Source: Poteriospumella lacustris
Taxonomy: Eukaryota; Sar; Chrysophyceae; Chromulinales; Dinobryaceae
DNA length: 26,752 bases
Direction: 5' to 3'
NCBI GenBank assembly: GCA_008000375.1
Contig: SMOI01000406.1
Span: forward strand, 1 to 26,752
Part shown: positions 26,107 to 26,752 of the stretch, one piece after another
Numbering within the stretch: position 1 is the stretch's first letter
How the letters are laid out: each line of letters begins with the position of its first letter
The notes under the pieces: generated by a model
The model's input: the letters and a program-made list of their open reading frames with translations, nothing else
What the model was told of the DNA's origin: nothing
Databases searched by the model: none
Made by a program: the position numbers and the translations under genes

Positions 26107-26752
26107 TCACGACCACCACCCCTCCAGATCGATGGAGCAGGCGTAGTCGCTGTCGTCGGAGTCCTCCACACCATCGTCCGCCGCTGGACAACCATCCATC
26201 GCATCATACCGACCGAGCAGCAACAGAGACCGGTCTCTGCCACTGCTGCTGCTCCTGACGCTGGGACCCGAACGTGCCCTGTGGTCGCTGCGGTCGCTGT
26301 CGTCGTCGCTCAGTTGCCAACTGCCTGTTCCGGTTCCACTGTCCTCCATCGACACCGACATCGAGTGGGACGACAATGACGACGACGAAGACGACGACGA
26401 CGACTGGGACAGCGACCACGACCACACCAACGACGTCGATTCGGCGGAGCCAGCGCTGCCGTCGTCCATCGGCATGGACATCGATGGTGACCGAGACAAC
26501 GACTCTCCATCATCGTCTGTGTCGTCCGCCTTCTCAACGTCGTCAACAATGTGGGGAACAGGTTCATCAGTGGGGAACAGGTTGATCGCAACGACGATGA
26601 CTCCATCGACCGCCACCTGTGCCCTGGACTCTACGTGGGCGATGCTGCGGTTCGACTTTCTCCATCGGTACACAACCACCGCCACTCCGATCACTACCGA
26701 CAGCACCACCGTCATCGCCGCCAGACCCTGCCCCAGCGCCGACAGCGACGTC
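26107..26752 (-). CDS. C-terminal part of a membrane protein (5' end outside window)
   Basis: The frame is open at the window edge, reading in from beyond 26752 as TSLSALGQGLAAM before the first internal Met at 26715, so that Met is probably not the start. A single hydrophobic segment (VVLSVVIGVAVVV) is followed at once by YRWRK, the classic basic stop-transfer pattern of a type I membrane protein. The rest, about 185 residues, is cytosolic-type sequence, acidic and very Ser-rich with a run of nine Ser. It has the same orientation as the giant gene, and its tail has the same Ser/acidic bias, so the two may be members of one surface-protein class. No enzymatic domain is visible. Confidence 0.6.
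   Translation of the reverse strand, partial: TSLSALGQGLAAMTVVLSVVIGVAVVVYRWRKSNRSIAHVESRAQVAVDGVIVVAINLFPTDEPVPHIVDDVEKADDTDDDGESLSRSPSMSMPMDDGSAGSAESTSLVWSWSLSQSSSSSSSSSLSSHSMSVSMEDSGTGTGSWQLSDDDSDRSDHRARSGPSVRSSSSGRDRSLLLLGRYDAMDGCPAADDGVEDSDDSDYACSIDLEGWWS

Overview
The window looks like nuclear DNA of a protist, most probably a stramenopile (heterokont alga or relative). Three things suggest this. An 827-residue tyrosine recombinase resembles the Crypton-type proteins common in oomycetes and heterokonts. A 2511-residue membrane protein carries a very long Pro-Ser-Gln-Thr linker of the PSxQPTxQ kind, which I associate with heterokont algal surface proteins. The intergenic DNA holds microsatellites, minisatellites and short telomere-like tracts. 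There is no operon structure, and I recognise no rRNA, tRNA or snRNA gene. The taxonomic assignment is inference.

Layout. (1) 1-8250: a head-to-tail array of a 2011-bp unit, four full copies plus a truncated fifth. The copies are identical wherever I compared them, and the array stops inside the loop of a hairpin carried by every unit. Each unit holds a 29-bp direct repeat pair with a near-palindromic core, an AT-rich island and no recognisable gene. (2) 8453-10936, plus strand: an apparently intact Crypton-like recombinase with a GCR1_C-like C-terminal domain. (3) 10937-13824: mostly non-coding, with a 44-copy 10-bp minisatellite, a doubtful basic minus-strand gene, hairpins and a GA microsatellite. 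(4) 13825-21360, minus strand: one uninterrupted giant gene for a signal peptide, a seven-bladed Cys-paired RCC1-type propeller, a roughly 900-residue repeat linker, a Cys-rich juxtamembrane region, a multi-pass membrane domain and a Ser/acidic tail. (5) 21361-26106: a long gene-poor stretch with hairpins, two distant clusters of the dyad GTCGCAT/ATGCGAC, a degenerate pseudogene-like stretch, a possible reverse-transcriptase relic, a diverged duplication and a telomere-like tract. (6) 26107-26752, minus strand: the 3' end of another membrane protein gene, in the same orientation as the giant gene, whose 5' part lies outside the window.

The most interesting parts are the homogeneous array abutting an intact tyrosine recombinase gene, with palindrome-cored repeats that could be recombination sites, and the RCC1/repeat-linker/multi-pass receptor-like protein. 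A link between the recombinase and the array is inference from adjacency only.
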